Assembly: GCF_000331735.1 (NCBI RefSeq)
Contig: NC_020126.1
Location: 1,054,001-1,118,000 of the forward strand
Direction of reading: 5' to 3'
DNA: 64,000 nt
DNA from: Myxococcus stipitatus DSM 14675
GTDB taxonomy: Bacteria; Myxococcota; Myxococcia; Myxococcales; Myxococcaceae
Shown here: piece by piece, positions 17,995 to 26,401 of the stretch
Numbering within the stretch: position 1 is the first letter of the stretch
Layout: each line of letters begins with the position of its first letter
The notes under the pieces: generated by a model
The model's database searches: none
Seen by the model: the letters and a program-made list of their open reading frames with translations, nothing else
What the model was told of the DNA's origin: nothing
Translations under genes and position numbers: made by a program

Positions 17995-18071
17995 TCGCCA
18001 CCCAGTAACAACAGTTCCGAGCCCCAGGCGCGCGCACATGATACGTCCCGCCTCCACACGAGGAGGCGCAC

Positions 18072-18584
18072 ATGTATCGGCGATGGGTGGTCATCCTGGG
18101 ATGTCTGGGGCTCGGCGGTGTGCTCATGGGGTGCGGTCCCACTCAGGAGGCTCAGGAGGAAGTCTCTTCTCGCGGCGCCCTCTCCGAAGAAGGCCCGCCA
18201 TGGCGAGCGTGCGGAGAGGACGGCCGCTGCGACGAAGGAGAGACGCACGCGACCTGCCCGCTCGACTGCGACGGTCCCGACCCGCTCTGCGGAGACGGCA
18301 CCTGCGACATCAGCGAATCACCTCAGTCCTGCCCCCAGGACTGTGACGCTCCGCTCCCGTTCTGCGGAGATGGCCTCTGTACAGTCGCGGAATCGCATCA
18401 AGTCTGTCCGGTGGACTGTGACGCGTCGACGCCGGACGTCTGTGGAAACGATGGGGTCTGCGACGAAGGAGAGACGCACGCGACCTGCCCGCTCGACTGT
18501 GACGGCCCCGCCGTGTCCTGCGGAGATGGCCTCTGCGACAGCTTCGAGTCGCACCAGAGCTGTCCCCTGGACTGCGATGGGTGA
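18072..18584 (+). CDS. Cysteine-rich repeat lipoprotein
   Basis: The 170-residue protein is a predicted lipoprotein (VLMGC, Cys21). It then consists of five repeats of about 26 residues of the form C-G-D-G-x-C-D-x-x-E-x-x-x-x-C-P-x-D-C-D. Each repeat has four cysteines and several acidic residues, suggesting a disulfide-stabilised, possibly calcium-binding surface module. Similar CGDGxCxxxE modules occur at the ends of many myxobacterial secreted proteins, but here they make up the whole mature protein. Repeats one and four share 41 identical bases. The gene converges with the CHAD gene, whose stop lies three bases away. Confidence 0.85.
   Translation: MYRRWVVILGCLGLGGVLMGCGPTQEAQEEVSSRGALSEEGPPWRACGEDGRCDEGETHATCPLDCDGPDPLCGDGTCDISESPQSCPQDCDAPLPFCGDGLCTVAESHQVCPVDCDASTPDVCGNDGVCDEGETHATCPLDCDGPAVSCGDGLCDSFESHQSCPLDCDG
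18228..18268 (+). repeat. 41-bp exact direct repeat, copy 1 (copy 2 at 18459-18499)
   Basis: The same 41 bases occur at 18228-18268 and 18459-18499, in the same reading frame, in repeats one and four of the Cys-rich lipoprotein. The identity includes synonymous positions, so it reflects a recent duplication or conversion rather than protein-level selection. Confidence 0.85.
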
Positions 18585-18587
18585 CCG

Positions 18588-19490
18588 CTACGCGAGCACC
18601 TGACGCAGCCGCCGGGGAATCGCCTCGGCGTGCCAGCGCTGGAGCTCCCGGGCCACCTCCGCGGAGCTCTTGGCTCGGCCCTCTCGGATGAGCGGCAGCA
18701 ACGCGCGGGCCGCCTTGCGCTCCCGAGGTTTGCCTCGGGCCGCGAGCCGCTCGAACATCTCGAGCCGCACATCCGCGTCATGCAGCTCGCCGAGCCCCTC
18801 CTGGAGCGGCGCGAACAACTTCACCAGCGCCCCCAAGGTGCGACGCAGCGCCGGCTGGAAGATCTCCAGCTCATAGCGCAGCTTCTTCAAGTCCTTGCGG
18901 AGCGCATGGGCCGACGCCGCATCGGGCGAGTCCGCGTACACCTCCATGCGCTTGCGCACCCGCCGCACCCGCCAGTCCAGGGGCTCCTTCACGCGGCGCC
19001 CGACGAAGCGGTGGTCGTCCTCCAGCGCGTCGACCTTGCGCAGCAAGCGAGGGAGCGTCCGAGACCGCCAGCGCTCCAGCTCCTCCCGCAGCCGCGTCTC
19101 GTTGTCCGCCAGTCCCGCGAGCCACGTCTTGCCCAGCGCGGTGATGTCGGCCCGTGTCCCCGGTGTCTCCTTCCGAGTCTTCGCCGCGACTGTCCGAAGC
19201 CACGCCGACTGCACGTGGAGGTCCCTCACTCCACCCAGCGCGTCCTGGAGCCGCTTCACCTCCGGCTCCATTCGGGCAACCCATCCACCGAGCGGCTCGA
19301 ACACCTGGAACGCCGCACGCAGCCGCCGCGTGGCCACGCGCATGTCATGCACGGCCTCGTCGTCGAACGCGTCGGAGAGCTTCGCCTCGGGCTTGCGGAT
19401 GTCCGCCAACCTCGCGACGAGGATGCGCCGCGCGGCCAGGCCGAGCTGGCTGTCCGCGCTCAGGCCGCGAACGGGCGTGGGTTGCGCCAT
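18588..19490 (-). CDS. CHAD domain protein
   Basis: The 300-residue protein is a CHAD domain almost from end to end. Two helical halves carry the family's basic motifs: VHDMRVATRRLRAAFQVF in the first and SAHALRKDLKKLRYELEIF in the second. Arg, Lys and His residues on these helices form the pocket that binds inorganic polyphosphate. The protein is unusually basic, as expected for a polyanion binder. The start at 19490 is preceded by GGGAGG that overlaps the end of the pyrophosphatase gene. The two genes are four bases apart and surely co-transcribed, which supports a role in polyphosphate/pyrophosphate metabolism. No CYTH or kinase domain is attached. Confidence 0.9.
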   Translation of the reverse strand: MAQPTPVRGLSADSQLGLAARRILVARLADIRKPEAKLSDAFDDEAVHDMRVATRRLRAAFQVFEPLGGWVARMEPEVKRLQDALGGVRDLHVQSAWLRTVAAKTRKETPGTRADITALGKTWLAGLADNETRLREELERWRSRTLPRLLRKVDALEDDHRFVGRRVKEPLDWRVRRVRKRMEVYADSPDAASAHALRKDLKKLRYELEIFQPALRRTLGALVKLFAPLQEGLGELHDADVRLEMFERLAARGKPRERKAARALLPLIREGRAKSSAEVARELQRWHAEAIPRRLRQVLA

Positions 19491-19494
19491 GTCG

Positions 19495-20025
19495 CTAACC
19501 TCCCTCTTGGGAGGACAACATCGCCTCGACGGCCTCGGGGCCCTCCCAGCCGAGGATGCGTGCGTCCTTGTCCTCGAAGTGCACGGCGGCGAGGAAGAAG
19601 TACGCCAGCTCCTCGCGCTCGAGCTGCGAGACATCCTCGTAGGTGCGCAGGAACTCGTACCGAGGCGCCACCATGGGCACGGCGAGGATGCGGTCATTCC
19701 GCTCCCGCTCGTCGGGCTTCCCGCCCGTGCGATTCTGGTCCACCTGGAGCACCCCCAGCGCGCGGCAGGGCAGCACGACTCCAGGCCAGGTGGCCTCATC
19801 CCACAGCACCATGGCGTCGAGTGGATCCCCATCCGGCCCCTTCGTCATGGGAACGAAGCCCCAGTCGAAGGGATAGCGCATGCCGCGAGGAAGCGGCCGG
19901 GACAGGGAGAAGGCGCCGAGCGAGGACTCGTACTTGAGCTTCACCGTCGAGCCCCGCGGCGACTCGACGACGACATGGAATGCGCCCCTGCGTCCGCGCA
20001 GGGGCAAGCGGGAGAAGTCCGTCAT
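19495..20025 (-). CDS. Inorganic pyrophosphatase family protein
   Basis: The 176-residue protein matches soluble family I inorganic pyrophosphatases, which hydrolyse PPi to two phosphates with Mg2+. It has the signature D65-G-D67-P-L-D70-A and the preceding YPFDWGFVP segment. Further conserved features are the CRALGVLQV strand and the DDRILAVP-like stretch, here NDRILAVP. Length agrees with bacterial enzymes. It sits between a polytopic membrane protein gene (upstream) and the CHAD gene (downstream, four bases away). Because this arrangement is not the usual housekeeping context, it may be a specialised paralogue linked to polyphosphate; that is inference. Confidence 0.88.
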   Translation of the reverse strand: MTDFSRLPLRGRRGAFHVVVESPRGSTVKLKYESSLGAFSLSRPLPRGMRYPFDWGFVPMTKGPDGDPLDAMVLWDEATWPGVVLPCRALGVLQVDQNRTGGKPDERERNDRILAVPMVAPRYEFLRTYEDVSQLEREELAYFFLAAVHFEDKDARILGWEGPEAVEAMLSSQEGG

Positions 20026-20085
20026 GGACCTGAAAGGTCGGGACGTCTCCTCCGCGAGGCAACCTCCCGCTGGGCGAGCGAGCGG

Positions 20086-21516
20086 CTACCCGTTCGGGCT
20101 CACGGCTTCACTCCTCCCTCGGGGGGAGACAGGCCCGGCCAGCCACAGCGCGCTCGCGGCGAACGCCGAGATGGCCGTCCAGTAGTAGAAGCGGAACTCG
20201 GCGCTCACGCAGACCGGGAGATACGCCAGCGCGTAGCTCGCTCCCGAGGCCGCCACGCAGAACATCAGCCCACCATCCCGAGCGCGCCGCCGCCAGCCCA
20301 CGGCCGTCAGCCCCAGCGCCACCACCAGCCATGGCGCCCCTCGGGCCACGACGTCGGGCCAGGCCTCGCGCAGCGCGGCCAGCCGTCGATGGAGCGCGGT
20401 GTGCTTCCGCAGCGTCAGGCCCAGGTCATTCGTGTCGATCTCGCGGTGATACGTCCCGATGTCCCGATAGTAGCCGTCGGTGGATGACGCGAGGCCGAGG
20501 TTCGCGAGGTACGCCGCCCAGCGATGACGCAGGTACGCCCCAGGATGGGCGCGCACGACGCGGAGCCACTCGCGAGTCAGGACCTCCTTCGACTCGAGGA
20601 CCTGCGCCGGGGAGATGGCGCCTCGCGCCGTGTCTCCCCACAGAATCGGCGAGACGGACCGGGGCTCGTACATCGCGCGGACGCGCGCGGCATCCCACCG
20701 CCAGCGCTCCACCAGCGGCGAGCCCTCCATCGCCGAGGGCTCGTGCGCGTAGACCCCCACCACGTCGAACACCAGCAGCGCGCCGCCGACCCACATCTTC
20801 GTCGCGCCGGAGGCCCGCTCGACGAGCCCGGGCGCGGAGGCGAGAACCCCGAGGAGCATCCCCGTGGCGAGGACCGAGCGGCCCCGGCTCCTCATCAACG
20901 CGGGCACGCGGGCCACCACCATGGGCACCAGCAGCGCGCTCGCGGAGATGGCGTTGTGCCGCGTCAGCGTCGCGGCGAGCAGGCAGACGAAGGCCCATCC
21001 AGGGCGCCCGCGGGTGAGCAGCACCACCGCGCCCAGCAAGGCCACGGCGTTGAGCACATCCTTCCAGAGCGCCACGCCCACCGCCCAGACGCTGGGGAGG
21101 AGGCAGTACACGACGAGCAGCCCGAGCGCGCTCCACCCTCGTCGTCCGGAGACCCGCCCGAGAAGCAGGACCGGGCCCAGCGCCAACCCCAGGAGCTGGA
21201 GGGCCAGCACGGGCCACGTCGAGCCCGTCAGCACGAAGGCCTTCCCCAGCAGGAAGGAGGAGAAGGGGGAGTGCCAGTCCGTGTAGTTCCCGGTCCGCCC
21301 CTGCCACAGCATGTAGAGCGAGTCGCTGGAGAGCAGCCCCGGCTGGAAGGCCACGAAGAGCACCACGGCCCAGAGGGACATCAGCCCCAGTCGCGCCGGC
21401 CACGTACTCAGGCGCCAGGGCCGGAACGAGGGCGCCTCCTCACGCGGAAGGGTTGGCTCCGCGAGCGCGGGCTTCCCCGGCTCCGACTCCCGCCTCACCT
21501 GGACCTCGCTTTCCAT
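20086..21516 (-). CDS. Polytopic membrane protein, possibly GT-C-like glycosyltransferase
   Basis: The 476-residue protein has a cytosolic N-terminus of about 40 residues and roughly ten hydrophobic segments (for example LGLMSLWAVVLFVAF and WPVLALQLLGLALGPVLLL). A soluble loop lies between about 260 and 370. The DWHSPFSSFLLGKAF stretch after the first helix is reminiscent of the extracytoplasmic acidic loop of polyprenyl-phosphate-sugar-dependent GT-C enzymes. I cannot name a family. It could equally be an unassigned transporter-like protein. The stop is 60 bases upstream of the pyrophosphatase start on the same strand, so co-transcription is possible. Confidence 0.75.
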   Translation of the reverse strand: MESEVQVRRESEPGKPALAEPTLPREEAPSFRPWRLSTWPARLGLMSLWAVVLFVAFQPGLLSSDSLYMLWQGRTGNYTDWHSPFSSFLLGKAFVLTGSTWPVLALQLLGLALGPVLLLGRVSGRRGWSALGLLVVYCLLPSVWAVGVALWKDVLNAVALLGAVVLLTRGRPGWAFVCLLAATLTRHNAISASALLVPMVVARVPALMRSRGRSVLATGMLLGVLASAPGLVERASGATKMWVGGALLVFDVVGVYAHEPSAMEGSPLVERWRWDAARVRAMYEPRSVSPILWGDTARGAISPAQVLESKEVLTREWLRVVRAHPGAYLRHRWAAYLANLGLASSTDGYYRDIGTYHREIDTNDLGLTLRKHTALHRRLAALREAWPDVVARGAPWLVVALGLTAVGWRRRARDGGLMFCVAASGASYALAYLPVCVSAEFRFYYWTAISAFAASALWLAGPVSPRGRSEAVSPNG

Positions 21517-21547
21517 GGCGCACCCCCTCCCTCGCTGGACGCTGGAG

Positions 21548-22192
21548 CTACTTCGCCATCACCCATCCGAGGAACAGGTCCGTGGAGCGCTCCAGCAGCG
21601 GCTCGATGGAGTCACTCCGGGACTTCTTGCGCAGCGGCCCCTCGTTCCACAGCGCGGCCAGGCCGTGCACCCAGGCCCAGATGGTGAAGGCCAGCGTGTC
21701 CATGTCCACCTTGTCGCCCGTGGCCTGCTTCGCCTCCTGCGCCAGCACCTGGAGCCGCCCGTAGGCGCGCATGCCCTCCGTGTGCAGGCCCGCGTACTTC
21801 TCTTCGTCACTCCACTCGCGCCGGAACATGACGCGGTAGTGCGCGGGGTGCTCCACGGCGAAGCGCACGTAGCACTGGGCCAGTGCGCGCAGTTGGAGGT
21901 CCGTGCGCGGGGGGCGGGTGCTCGCCAGCGCCTCGTCCATGCGCTGGTTGAGGTCCCGGTAGCCTTCTTCCGCCACGGCGGCCAGGAGCGCGTCCTTGTC
22001 CCGGAAGTGGTGGTAGGGCGCCGCCGCCGTGACTCCCGCCCGCCGAGCGACTTCGCGCAGCGACACCGCGCCCACGTCCTCCACCTCGATGAGCTTCAGG
22101 GTGGCGTCCACCAGGGCCTGACGCAGGTCGCCGTGGTGGTAGGCCCGCCGTCGCGGCGCCGCCGCCTTCTTCTTCACGCCCCGGGTCGTCAT
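21548..22192 (-). CDS. TetR/AcrR family transcriptional regulator
   Basis: The 214-residue protein has an N-terminal helix-turn-helix typical of TetR regulators: LIEVEDVGAVSLREVARRAGVTAAAPYHHFRDKDALLAAVAEEGYRDL. Its C-terminal ligand-binding half (about 90-214) is helical, with FAVEHPAHYRVMF, a motif common in one branch of these repressors. A basic, Arg/Lys/Ala-rich tail precedes the HTH. It is divergently transcribed from the NAD-dependent reductase gene at 22285, across a 92-base gap that holds a promoter and a palindrome. The obvious inference is that it represses that gene, and possibly itself, until an unknown ligand binds. Confidence 0.92.
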   Translation of the reverse strand: MTTRGVKKKAAAPRRRAYHHGDLRQALVDATLKLIEVEDVGAVSLREVARRAGVTAAAPYHHFRDKDALLAAVAEEGYRDLNQRMDEALASTRPPRTDLQLRALAQCYVRFAVEHPAHYRVMFRREWSDEEKYAGLHTEGMRAYGRLQVLAQEAKQATGDKVDMDTLAFTIWAWVHGLAALWNEGPLRKKSRSDSIEPLLERSTDLFLGWVMAK

Positions 22193-22225
22193 CGCCCCTG
22201 CTCCCTTCCGGGCACACCGATAATC

Positions 22226-22254
22226 TTGACACTGTTAAGACGGACTCTTATCTG
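22226..22254 (+). promoter_or_regulatory. Promoter with TetR-type operator for the reductase gene
   Basis: A consensus -35 box TTGACA (22226-22231) and a -10-like TATCTG (22249-22254) are separated by 17 bases. Between and overlapping them lies a perfect inverted repeat TAAGA-N5-TCTTA (22236-22250), placed where a repressor would block RNA polymerase. An outer pair ACACTG (22229-22234) and CAGTGT (22257-22262) adds further dyad symmetry. Confidence 0.6.
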
Positions 22255-22284
22255 AGCAGTGTTCATATTGATGGGAGACACGGG

Positions 22285-23331
22285 ATGCGCGCATTCGTGA
22301 CGGGAAGCACGGGGCTGTTGGGAAGCAACGTGGTGCGGGCGCTGGTGGCCGGGGGGCACACGGTGCGGGCGCTGGCCCGCTCGGCGTCGAAGGCGCGCCA
22401 GGTGCTGGGGGGCCTGGAGGGAGTGGAGGTGGTGGAAGGGGACATGCTGGAGGTGAAGGGCTTCGCGGCCGCGTTGGACGGCTGCGACGTGGTCATCCAC
22501 ACGGCGGCCTACTTCCGCGAATACTACGCGCCCGGCGACCACTGGCCGAAGCTGTATGCCATCAACGTGAAGGCCACGGTGGAGCTGGCCGAGGAGGCCC
22601 ACCGGCGCGGGGTGAAGCGCTTCGTGGACATCAGCTCCTCGGGGACGGTGGGGACGAAGCCGGACGGCTCGCCCGGAGATGAGCACACGCCGCCCGCGCC
22701 CGTCGCCTCCGCCAACCTGTACTTCAAGAGCAAGGTGGAGTCGGAGCGGGAGCTGAACGAATTCAGCGCGCGCACGGGGCTGGGGGTCGTCTACATCCTG
22801 CCGGGGTGGATGTTCGGCCCCTGGGACGCGGGCCCCACGGCCGCGGGCCAGTTCGTGCTGGATTTCCTCGCGGGGAAGATGCCGGCGCTGCTGGATGGCG
22901 GCTCGGCGCTGGTGGATGCGCGCGACGTGGCCCGGGCCACGGTGGTCGCGGCGGAGCAGGGGCGTGCGGGCGAGCGGTATGTGGTGGGCGGCGAGTTCGT
23001 GGACCTGGCGACGCTCTCGCAGACGCTCGAGCAGGTGTCGGGCGTGAAGGGGCCGCGCCGGACGCTGCCGCATGGGCTGGCGCTGGCCCTGGCGGTGGTG
23101 GGACAGACGTGGGCGCGACTGACCGGAAGCGCGACGTCGCTGACGGTGGAGGGGGTCCAGGTCATGCACGCGAAGCTGAGCGTGGACTCGACGAAGGCCC
23201 GTCGAGAGCTGGGCGCGTCGTTCCGTCCGCTGGAGGAGACGCTGCGCGACACAGTGGCGTGGCTGCGGGAGCACAAGCTCCAGGCCGCGCCCGCCGTGGG
23301 GAAGAAGCCCCAGGTGGCCACGGCTCCCTGA
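22285..23331 (+). CDS. NAD(P)-dependent epimerase/reductase (extended SDR)
   Basis: The 348-residue protein is an extended short-chain dehydrogenase of the dihydroflavonol-reductase-like group. It has an N-terminal nucleotide-binding motif (TGSTGLLGSN), the DVVIHTAAY strand, a catalytic serine region (DISSSGTVG) and the Tyr-x-x-x-Lys pair in LYFKSK. The C-terminal half carries the substrate region (ILPGWMFGPWD), and there is no signal peptide. The substrate cannot be assigned; sugars, sterols or aldehydes/ketones are all possible. It is driven by the promoter and palindrome at 22226-22262 and is probably repressed by the divergent TetR protein, so its substrate may be related to that repressor's ligand. 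Confidence 0.9.
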   Translation: MRAFVTGSTGLLGSNVVRALVAGGHTVRALARSASKARQVLGGLEGVEVVEGDMLEVKGFAAALDGCDVVIHTAAYFREYYAPGDHWPKLYAINVKATVELAEEAHRRGVKRFVDISSSGTVGTKPDGSPGDEHTPPAPVASANLYFKSKVESERELNEFSARTGLGVVYILPGWMFGPWDAGPTAAGQFVLDFLAGKMPALLDGGSALVDARDVARATVVAAEQGRAGERYVVGGEFVDLATLSQTLEQVSGVKGPRRTLPHGLALALAVVGQTWARLTGSATSLTVEGVQVMHAKLSVDSTKARRELGASFRPLEETLRDTVAWLREHKLQAAPAVGKKPQVATAP

Positions 23332-23347
23332 AGCCCTGGTCCTCCGC

Positions 23348-24790
23348 TCAGGAGCTGCAGCTCACCACGAGGTGCCGTCCCCACGAGGGAGGCTCCCGCA
23401 TGAGCTCGGCATGTTCGGAGCGCTCGGTGAACGGGTCCTCGAGCGCCGCGAGCAGCCGCTCCACCTGCGAGAAGTCCCCGCGCTGCGCCTGCGTGATGGC
23501 GTCTTGCGCCATCCAGTTGCGCAACACGTAGCGCGGATTGACGCGCTCCATGCGTGCCTGCCGCTCCAGGTCCACGCTGCCCTCGGCGGTCAGCCGCGCG
23601 CGGTAGCGCTCCGCCCACGCCTGGAACCGCGCGCGGTCCGGGAACATCTCCGCCACCGCGTCCACCCGAGACAGCGCGCGGAAGAACCGCGTGTAGTCCA
23701 CCCGGGCCTCGGCCATGAGCGCGAACAGGTCACACACGAGCGCGCGGTCCTCCTCCTTCGACTCGGCCAGCCCCAGCTTCGCGCGCATCCGCGTCAGGAA
23801 GTGCGCGCTGAAGCTCGGCTCGAAGGTCGCGAGCGCCGCGCGGGCGTCGTCCTCCGAGATGAGCGTGAGCAGCGCCTCACCCAGGCACGCCAGGTTCCAC
23901 AGCGCGATGCGCGGCTGCTGGTCGAACGCGTAGCGGCCTCGGTGGTCGGAGTGGTTGCAGATGAAGCCCGGCTCGAACTCGTCCAGGAAGCCGAAGGGCC
24001 CGTAGTCCAGCGTGAGCCCGAGGATGGACATGTTGTCCGTGTTCATCACCCCGTGCGCGAAGCCCACCGCCTGCCACTGCGCCACCAGCCGCGCGGTGCG
24101 CTCCACCACCTCCGCGTAGAAGCGCACGTGCCGCTCCGGCGCACCGGACAGGTGCGGGAAGTGCGCGTCGATGACGTGGTCCGCCAGGCGCGCGACGTGC
24201 ACGTGCTGCTCGGTGTAGTGGAAGAACTCGAAGGTGCCGAAGCGCACGTGCGACGGCGCCATCCGGACAATCATCGCGCCCGTCTCCACCTCTTCCCGGT
24301 ACACCGGCGCGTCGCTGCCCAAGAGGCACAGGGCCCGCGTGGTGGGGATGCCCAGCCCGTGCATGGCCTCGCCGCACAGGTACTCGCGGATGGAGGAGCG
24401 CAGCACCGCTCTGCCGTCTCCGCCGCGCGAGAAGGGCGTGGGCCCACCGCCCTTGAGGTGCAGGTCCCACTTCTCTCCAGAGGGGGCCCGCACCTCGCCC
24501 AGCAACATCGCCCGTCCATCCCCGAGCCGGGGCACGTACACGCCGAACTGGTGCCCCGCGTACACCATCGCGAAGGGCTCCATGCCCGGCAGCGGGCGTC
24601 CTCCGCCCATCGCCTCCAGGAACTCCGGCCTCCGGGCCTCTTCCGGCGTGAGACCCAGCAGGCGCAGCGCCGAGGGGTTGGCGCTCACCAGTCGGGTGTT
24701 CGAGAGGGCGCGAGGTTCCACGCGCGCCCCGAAACCAGGGGGCAGGCGGGCGTAGGTGTTGTCGAAGCGGAGTTGTTCGAGCGTGGACAT
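23348..24790 (-). CDS. selO: Protein adenylyltransferase SelO (YdiU family)
   Basis: The 480-residue protein belongs to the SelO/YdiU pseudokinase family, which transfers AMP from ATP to Ser, Thr or Tyr of target proteins, often in redox stress. Family hallmarks include YAGHQFGVYVPRLGDGRA, LHLKGGGPTPFSRGGDGRAVLRS, HGLGIPTTRALCL, GVMNTDNMSI and DYGPFGF. The last residues are CSS; in animal homologues a selenocysteine sits close to this end, so the bacterial Cys occupies the equivalent redox position. The start at 24790 gives MSTLEQLRFDNTY, the usual N-terminus; a longer frame to 24877 is unlikely. Neighbours on the same strand are a GST and an SDR, consistent with a redox theme. Confidence 0.95.
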   Translation of the reverse strand: MSTLEQLRFDNTYARLPPGFGARVEPRALSNTRLVSANPSALRLLGLTPEEARRPEFLEAMGGGRPLPGMEPFAMVYAGHQFGVYVPRLGDGRAMLLGEVRAPSGEKWDLHLKGGGPTPFSRGGDGRAVLRSSIREYLCGEAMHGLGIPTTRALCLLGSDAPVYREEVETGAMIVRMAPSHVRFGTFEFFHYTEQHVHVARLADHVIDAHFPHLSGAPERHVRFYAEVVERTARLVAQWQAVGFAHGVMNTDNMSILGLTLDYGPFGFLDEFEPGFICNHSDHRGRYAFDQQPRIALWNLACLGEALLTLISEDDARAALATFEPSFSAHFLTRMRAKLGLAESKEEDRALVCDLFALMAEARVDYTRFFRALSRVDAVAEMFPDRARFQAWAERYRARLTAEGSVDLERQARMERVNPRYVLRNWMAQDAITQAQRGDFSQVERLLAALEDPFTERSEHAELMREPPSWGRHLVVSCSS

Positions 24791-24819
24791 GGAGAGCGCA
24801 ACACACGGGACGGCGGGAC

Positions 24820-25437
24820 TCAGGGCACCTTCATGCCACGCTGCACGGCGGGACGGCTGCCCACTCGCTCCAGCCACTGTGGCACGCCGCGCGTCCCGTG
24901 GAAGAGGTCCGGGGCGTAGTCGCGCACGCCGCGGACCCAGGGGTACAGGGCGATGTCCGCGATGGAGTACGCGCCCGCGACGTAGTCACCCTTCGCGAGC
25001 TGTCCGTCCAGCACGCCGATGAGCCGCTTCGACTCCTGCGTGTAGCGGTCCACCGCGTAGGGAATCTTCGTCGAGAGGAAGCGGTGGAAGTGGTTGAACT
25101 GGCCGAACATGGGCCCCACGCCGCCCATCTGGAACATCAGCCACTGCGTCACCTCCGTCTTGCCGCGCAGGCTGGAGGGCATCAGCTTGCCCGTCTTCTC
25201 CGCGAGGTACAGCAGGATGGCGCCCGACTCGAAGACGGTGAGGGGGCGGCCGTCCGGGCCCTCCGAGTCGACGATGGCCGGAATCTTGTTGTTGGGGTTG
25301 ATGGCCAGGAACTCGGGCTTGAACTGGTCGCCCTTCGTGATGTCCACCGACTTCGCGGTGTAGGGCAGCCCCAGTTCCTCCAGGGCGATGGAGACCTTGC
25401 GCCCGTTGGGCGTGGCGAACGTGTACAGGTCAATCAT
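24820..25437 (-). CDS. Glutathione S-transferase, Nu-class YfcG-like
   Basis: The 205-residue protein has a thioredoxin-fold N-terminal domain (MIDLYTFATPNGRKVSIALEELGLPY) and the cis-Pro plus glutathione-binding segment NNKIPAIVD followed by VFESGAILLYLAEKTG. The helical C-terminal domain includes QMGGVGPMFGQFNHF and YSIADIALYPWV. The TPNGRKV pattern is typical of Nu-class enzymes such as YfcG and YghU, which act as glutathione-dependent disulfide-bond oxidoreductases. The Thr next to the Pro is the likely thiol-contacting residue. The ATG overlaps the stop of the upstream SDR gene in an ATGA, so the two are translationally coupled. Confidence 0.92.
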   Translation of the reverse strand: MIDLYTFATPNGRKVSIALEELGLPYTAKSVDITKGDQFKPEFLAINPNNKIPAIVDSEGPDGRPLTVFESGAILLYLAEKTGKLMPSSLRGKTEVTQWLMFQMGGVGPMFGQFNHFHRFLSTKIPYAVDRYTQESKRLIGVLDGQLAKGDYVAGAYSIADIALYPWVRGVRDYAPDLFHGTRGVPQWLERVGSRPAVQRGMKVP

Positions 25438-26294
25438 GGTGTGACTCCCGTGAGCCGCGCGCTTTCAAGCCAGAGCCGCTCGGCGGAGGCGTCGTCCCGC
25501 GCGGCGGCGGACGGCTTCCTCTGTCGGCGACGAATGAAGTACTTCCCGGAGACGCCCTCCACCTCGGGTGAGGAGGAGAGATAGATGGAGGTCTTCGCGC
25601 CGCCCTCGGCGGAGAGCATGAACGGCGCGCCCAGCTTCACGACCCAGCGGAAGAAGCCCTCGGTGTTGTGGCCGAACCCCGTGCGCACCACGCCGGGGTG
25701 CACCGCGTTCGTCGTCACGGCCGAGTCCGTCAGCCGCCTCGCGAGCGCGCGGGTGAACAGGATGTTGGCCAGCTTCGACGTGGCGTAGACGCGGAAGCCG
25801 TCGTAGCTCCGCTCGCTCTGCAGGTCGTCGAAGTCCACCTTGCCGACGCGGTGCGCGTCCGAGGACACGTTGACGACGCGCGCGGGCCCGCTGGCCCTGA
25901 GCGTGTCCATCAACAGGCTCGTGAGGAGGAAGGGCGCCAGGTGGTTGGTGGCGAGCGTGGCCTCGAAGCCGTCCACCGTCGTCTTGCGGCGGTCGATGAT
26001 GAGGCCCGCGTTGTTGAGCAGCACGTCCAGGCGCGAGTAGCGCGAGCGGAAGTCCGCGGCCAGCGCCCGCACGGACTGCATGGAGCTCAGGTCCGCGCGC
26101 AGCGTGTCCACCTGGGCGCCCGCGACGGCCTGCTTCACGGCATCCACGGCGGCCTGGGTGCGGGCCTCGTCCCGGCCCACGAGCACCAGGGTGGCGCCCA
26201 TGCGACCCAGGGCCTTGGCCGTCTCCAGACCAATGCCTCCGGTGGCCCCGGTGATGAGGCAGACCTTCCCGTCCAGCCGAGTCTCCGCGCGCAT
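25434..26294 (-). CDS. Short-chain dehydrogenase/reductase (retinol-dehydrogenase-like)
   Basis: The 286-residue protein is a classical-type SDR with coenzyme motif TGATGGIG, the LLNNAG motif, catalytic Ser in VNVSSDAHRVG and the Tyr-x-x-x-Lys pair in YATSK. The pattern TLATNHLAPFLLTSLL and the HPGVVRTGFG loop resemble the retinol dehydrogenase/WW-domain oxidoreductase branch, which reduces bulky aldehydes or ketones with NADPH. No signal peptide is present. Its stop overlaps the start of the GST gene, so the pair may act on the same reactive carbonyl or electrophile; that is inference. A 107-base gap separates it from the upstream Dps gene on the same strand. Confidence 0.92.
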   Translation of the reverse strand: MRAETRLDGKVCLITGATGGIGLETAKALGRMGATLVLVGRDEARTQAAVDAVKQAVAGAQVDTLRADLSSMQSVRALAADFRSRYSRLDVLLNNAGLIIDRRKTTVDGFEATLATNHLAPFLLTSLLMDTLRASGPARVVNVSSDAHRVGKVDFDDLQSERSYDGFRVYATSKLANILFTRALARRLTDSAVTTNAVHPGVVRTGFGHNTEGFFRWVVKLGAPFMLSAEGGAKTSIYLSSSPEVEGVSGKYFIRRRQRKPSAAARDDASAERLWLESARLTGVTP

Positions 26295-26401
26295 GTGGTG
26301 TCCCCTCGCTCTCGAGGACGCCTTCTATACGCCGGCGCGAGCCTGGGCGCTCGTGGAAGCGCCAGGCTCGCGCGGGAGGGAGTGTCCCGGGGAAGACGCG
26401 C

